A stretch of DNA of 64,000 nucleotides, taken from positions 1-64,000 of the forward strand of contig CAJJAK010000004.1 of NCBI GenBank assembly GCA_905182165.1, read 5' to 3'. Of this stretch, positions 63,113-64,000 are shown piece by piece. The DNA comes from an uncultured Paracoccaceae bacterium (lineage in GTDB: Bacteria > Pseudomonadota > Alphaproteobacteria > Rhodobacterales > Rhodobacteraceae). The notes under the pieces were generated by a model that saw only the letters and a program-made list of their open reading frames with translations, had not been told where the DNA came from and made no database searches. Each line of letters opens with the position of its first letter. The first letter of the stretch is position 1. Made by a program: the position numbers and the translations under genes.

Positions 63113-63694
63113 GTGAAAAAGGGTAGAATACTAAATCTTGACGAGAAAGAGCTATGGAATAAAGTTTCAGAATCAGTTCAAAAGTCCAAAGAGGGTAATG
63201 CTGATAAGACATTAAATGAAGAAAAAAACACAAAAATCTTAAAAAAAGAGACTAGTATAGTTGTTAATCCTGTTATCTGGACTCCACACCCTATTACTAG
63301 TGAAAAAACTGCGATTAATGGTTCAAAAAGTATGGACCAAAAAGCGTTAAAAAAATTAAAAAAAGGAAAGTTCACACCAGAAGCTAAACTGGACCTACAT
63401 GGATTGACATCTGAACAAGCCCATAGGGTTCTAATGCCCTTTATAATAAACAATTATAAACAAAATAAAAGATTGGTACTAGTAATAACTGGAAAGGGCG
63501 AAAAAAATAACGATAACGCATACGGGTCATCAAGTTTAGGGGTTTTAAAAAAGAAAGTTCCTCAGTGGCTTCGACTACAACCTGTTGATGATTGTATTTT
63601 AGATTTTGTAGAAGCACATCAGAAGGATGGGGGCTCAGGCGCCCTATATATCTATCTGAAAAAAAATAAAAAACTTATCCATAAACACGTTTGA
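63113..63694 (+). CDS. Smr/MutS2-type domain protein
   Basis: 193-residue protein with a C-terminal Smr domain. The N-terminal 85 residues are charged and disordered-looking with a DEKELWNKVSESV helix at the start. The domain shows KLDLHGLTSEQAHRVL, LVLVITGKGE and a final GGSGALYIYLKK, the residues of Smr endonucleases that nick DNA or cut stalled mRNA. It starts with GTG at 63113. The 3' end overlaps the reconstructed end of the convergent transporter gene. Confidence 0.88.
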   Translation: MKKGRILNLDEKELWNKVSESVQKSKEGNADKTLNEEKNTKILKKETSIVVNPVIWTPHPITSEKTAINGSKSMDQKALKKLKKGKFTPEAKLDLHGLTSEQAHRVLMPFIINNYKQNKRLVLVITGKGEKNNDNAYGSSSLGVLKKKVPQWLRLQPVDDCILDFVEAHQKDGGSGALYIYLKKNKKLIHKHV

Positions 63695-64000
63695 TCTTAT
63701 TTACAGCCACCCAGTTTAAAAAACAGCAAATAATTACAAAAACTGAAAACTCATTTCAGATTTTGATTATTAATAACTCAATTAAAATACCGCTAATAGC
63801 TGGGCCCAAGGCCGAGCCCAGAACAGAGACGGCCGTTGCCATAGCTTTGATTGAGCCAAGATTTTTTGTACCAAAGTTTTCTGCCCAAAAAGCGCCTGGG
63901 ATAGTAGAGTTTGCCCCATGAGTTATTCCAAATAAAGCAAAAGCTATTCCTGCCATAAAAAGAGAGTCACTTATGCCAAATAAGAAAAATGATACGGCCA
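63674..64000 (-). CDS. MFS transporter, C-terminal part (runs off the window, frameshifted)
   Basis: Only the last part of a major facilitator superfamily transporter is in the window. Reading from 64000: AVSFFLFGISDSLFMAGIAFALFGITHGANST (in parts), then FWAENFGTKNLGSIKAMATAVSVLGSALGPAISGILIE, which is the second-half A-like MFS loop and helix 11. After IELLII the frame changes twice (near 63750 and 63730), giving SEMSFQFL and then VIICCFLNWVAVNKIKRVYG to a stop at 63674-63676, a plausible helix 12 and tail. Substrate cannot be inferred from this fragment. Confidence 0.7.

Overview
The window is a 64 kb chromosomal segment of an AT-rich alphaproteobacterium (base composition judged by eye, clearly below 40% GC). 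Gene content and order point to Rhodobacterales, probably a streamlined marine low-GC member: regA/senC facing regB, tsaE-amgK-murU-addB-addA-trxA, rimP-nusA-ylxR-infB, maf-aroE-coaE-dnaQ, and secB/fxsA facing a Tim44-like gene and smr. This assignment comes from protein motifs and remembered synteny, not from a search. Almost everything is housekeeping. I see no phage, transposase, CRISPR array, rRNA or tRNA.

Layout. 0-2.5 kb: a glutamine-synthetase-family gene divergent from a GntR/FadR-type regulator with a good promoter. 2.5-5.2 kb: the RegB/RegA redox two-component system with the copper chaperone SenC. 5.2-14.1 kb: one tightly overlapped operon for tRNA t6A synthesis (tsaE), peptidoglycan sugar recycling (amgK, murU) and double-strand-break repair (addB, addA), followed by trxA. 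14-25 kb: folC, accD, a CPBP membrane protease, an unknown lipoprotein, a proline iminopeptidase, ubiG, a MarR regulator with a wrecked glutaredoxin gene beside it, a methyltransferase, hemH, mutT, argJ and a parvulin isomerase. 25-32 kb: secA, map, sfsA, a CinA-like protein, an AhpD-like protein and an OmpA-domain protein. 32-40.7 kb: rimP-nusA-ylxR-infB, then dnaK-dnaJ with a heat-shock-like promoter and two hairpin terminators. 40.7-50.8 kb: a shortened PfkB kinase, maeB, mutS, grpE-hrcA, rph-rdgB-hemW. 50.8-61.4 kb: a replication/segregation neighbourhood, with parB-parA-rsmG-mnmG-mnmE-rho leftward, a broken hemG and an AT-rich DnaA-box-like region that I propose as oriC, and maf-aroE-coaE-dnaQ rightward. 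Two perfect parS palindromes lie inside rsmG. 61.4-64 kb: secB, fxsA, a Tim44-like gene, smr and the end of an MFS transporter.

The most conspicuous property is that about half of the genes, including essential ones (accD, folC, ubiG, hemH, secA, nusA, infB, parA, rho), are interrupted by one or more frame changes although the protein remains recognisable on both sides, often in short homopolymers. The simplest explanation is uncorrected indel error in the assembly. Coordinates below span the whole inferred gene across such breaks. Two loci (grxC-like at 20.3-20.6 kb and hemG at 57.7-58.3 kb) carry so many shifts that real decay is also possible.

I did not find a convincing undescribed system. 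The items most worth checking are the oriC/parS arrangement, hemG beside the origin, and the origin of the frameshifts.
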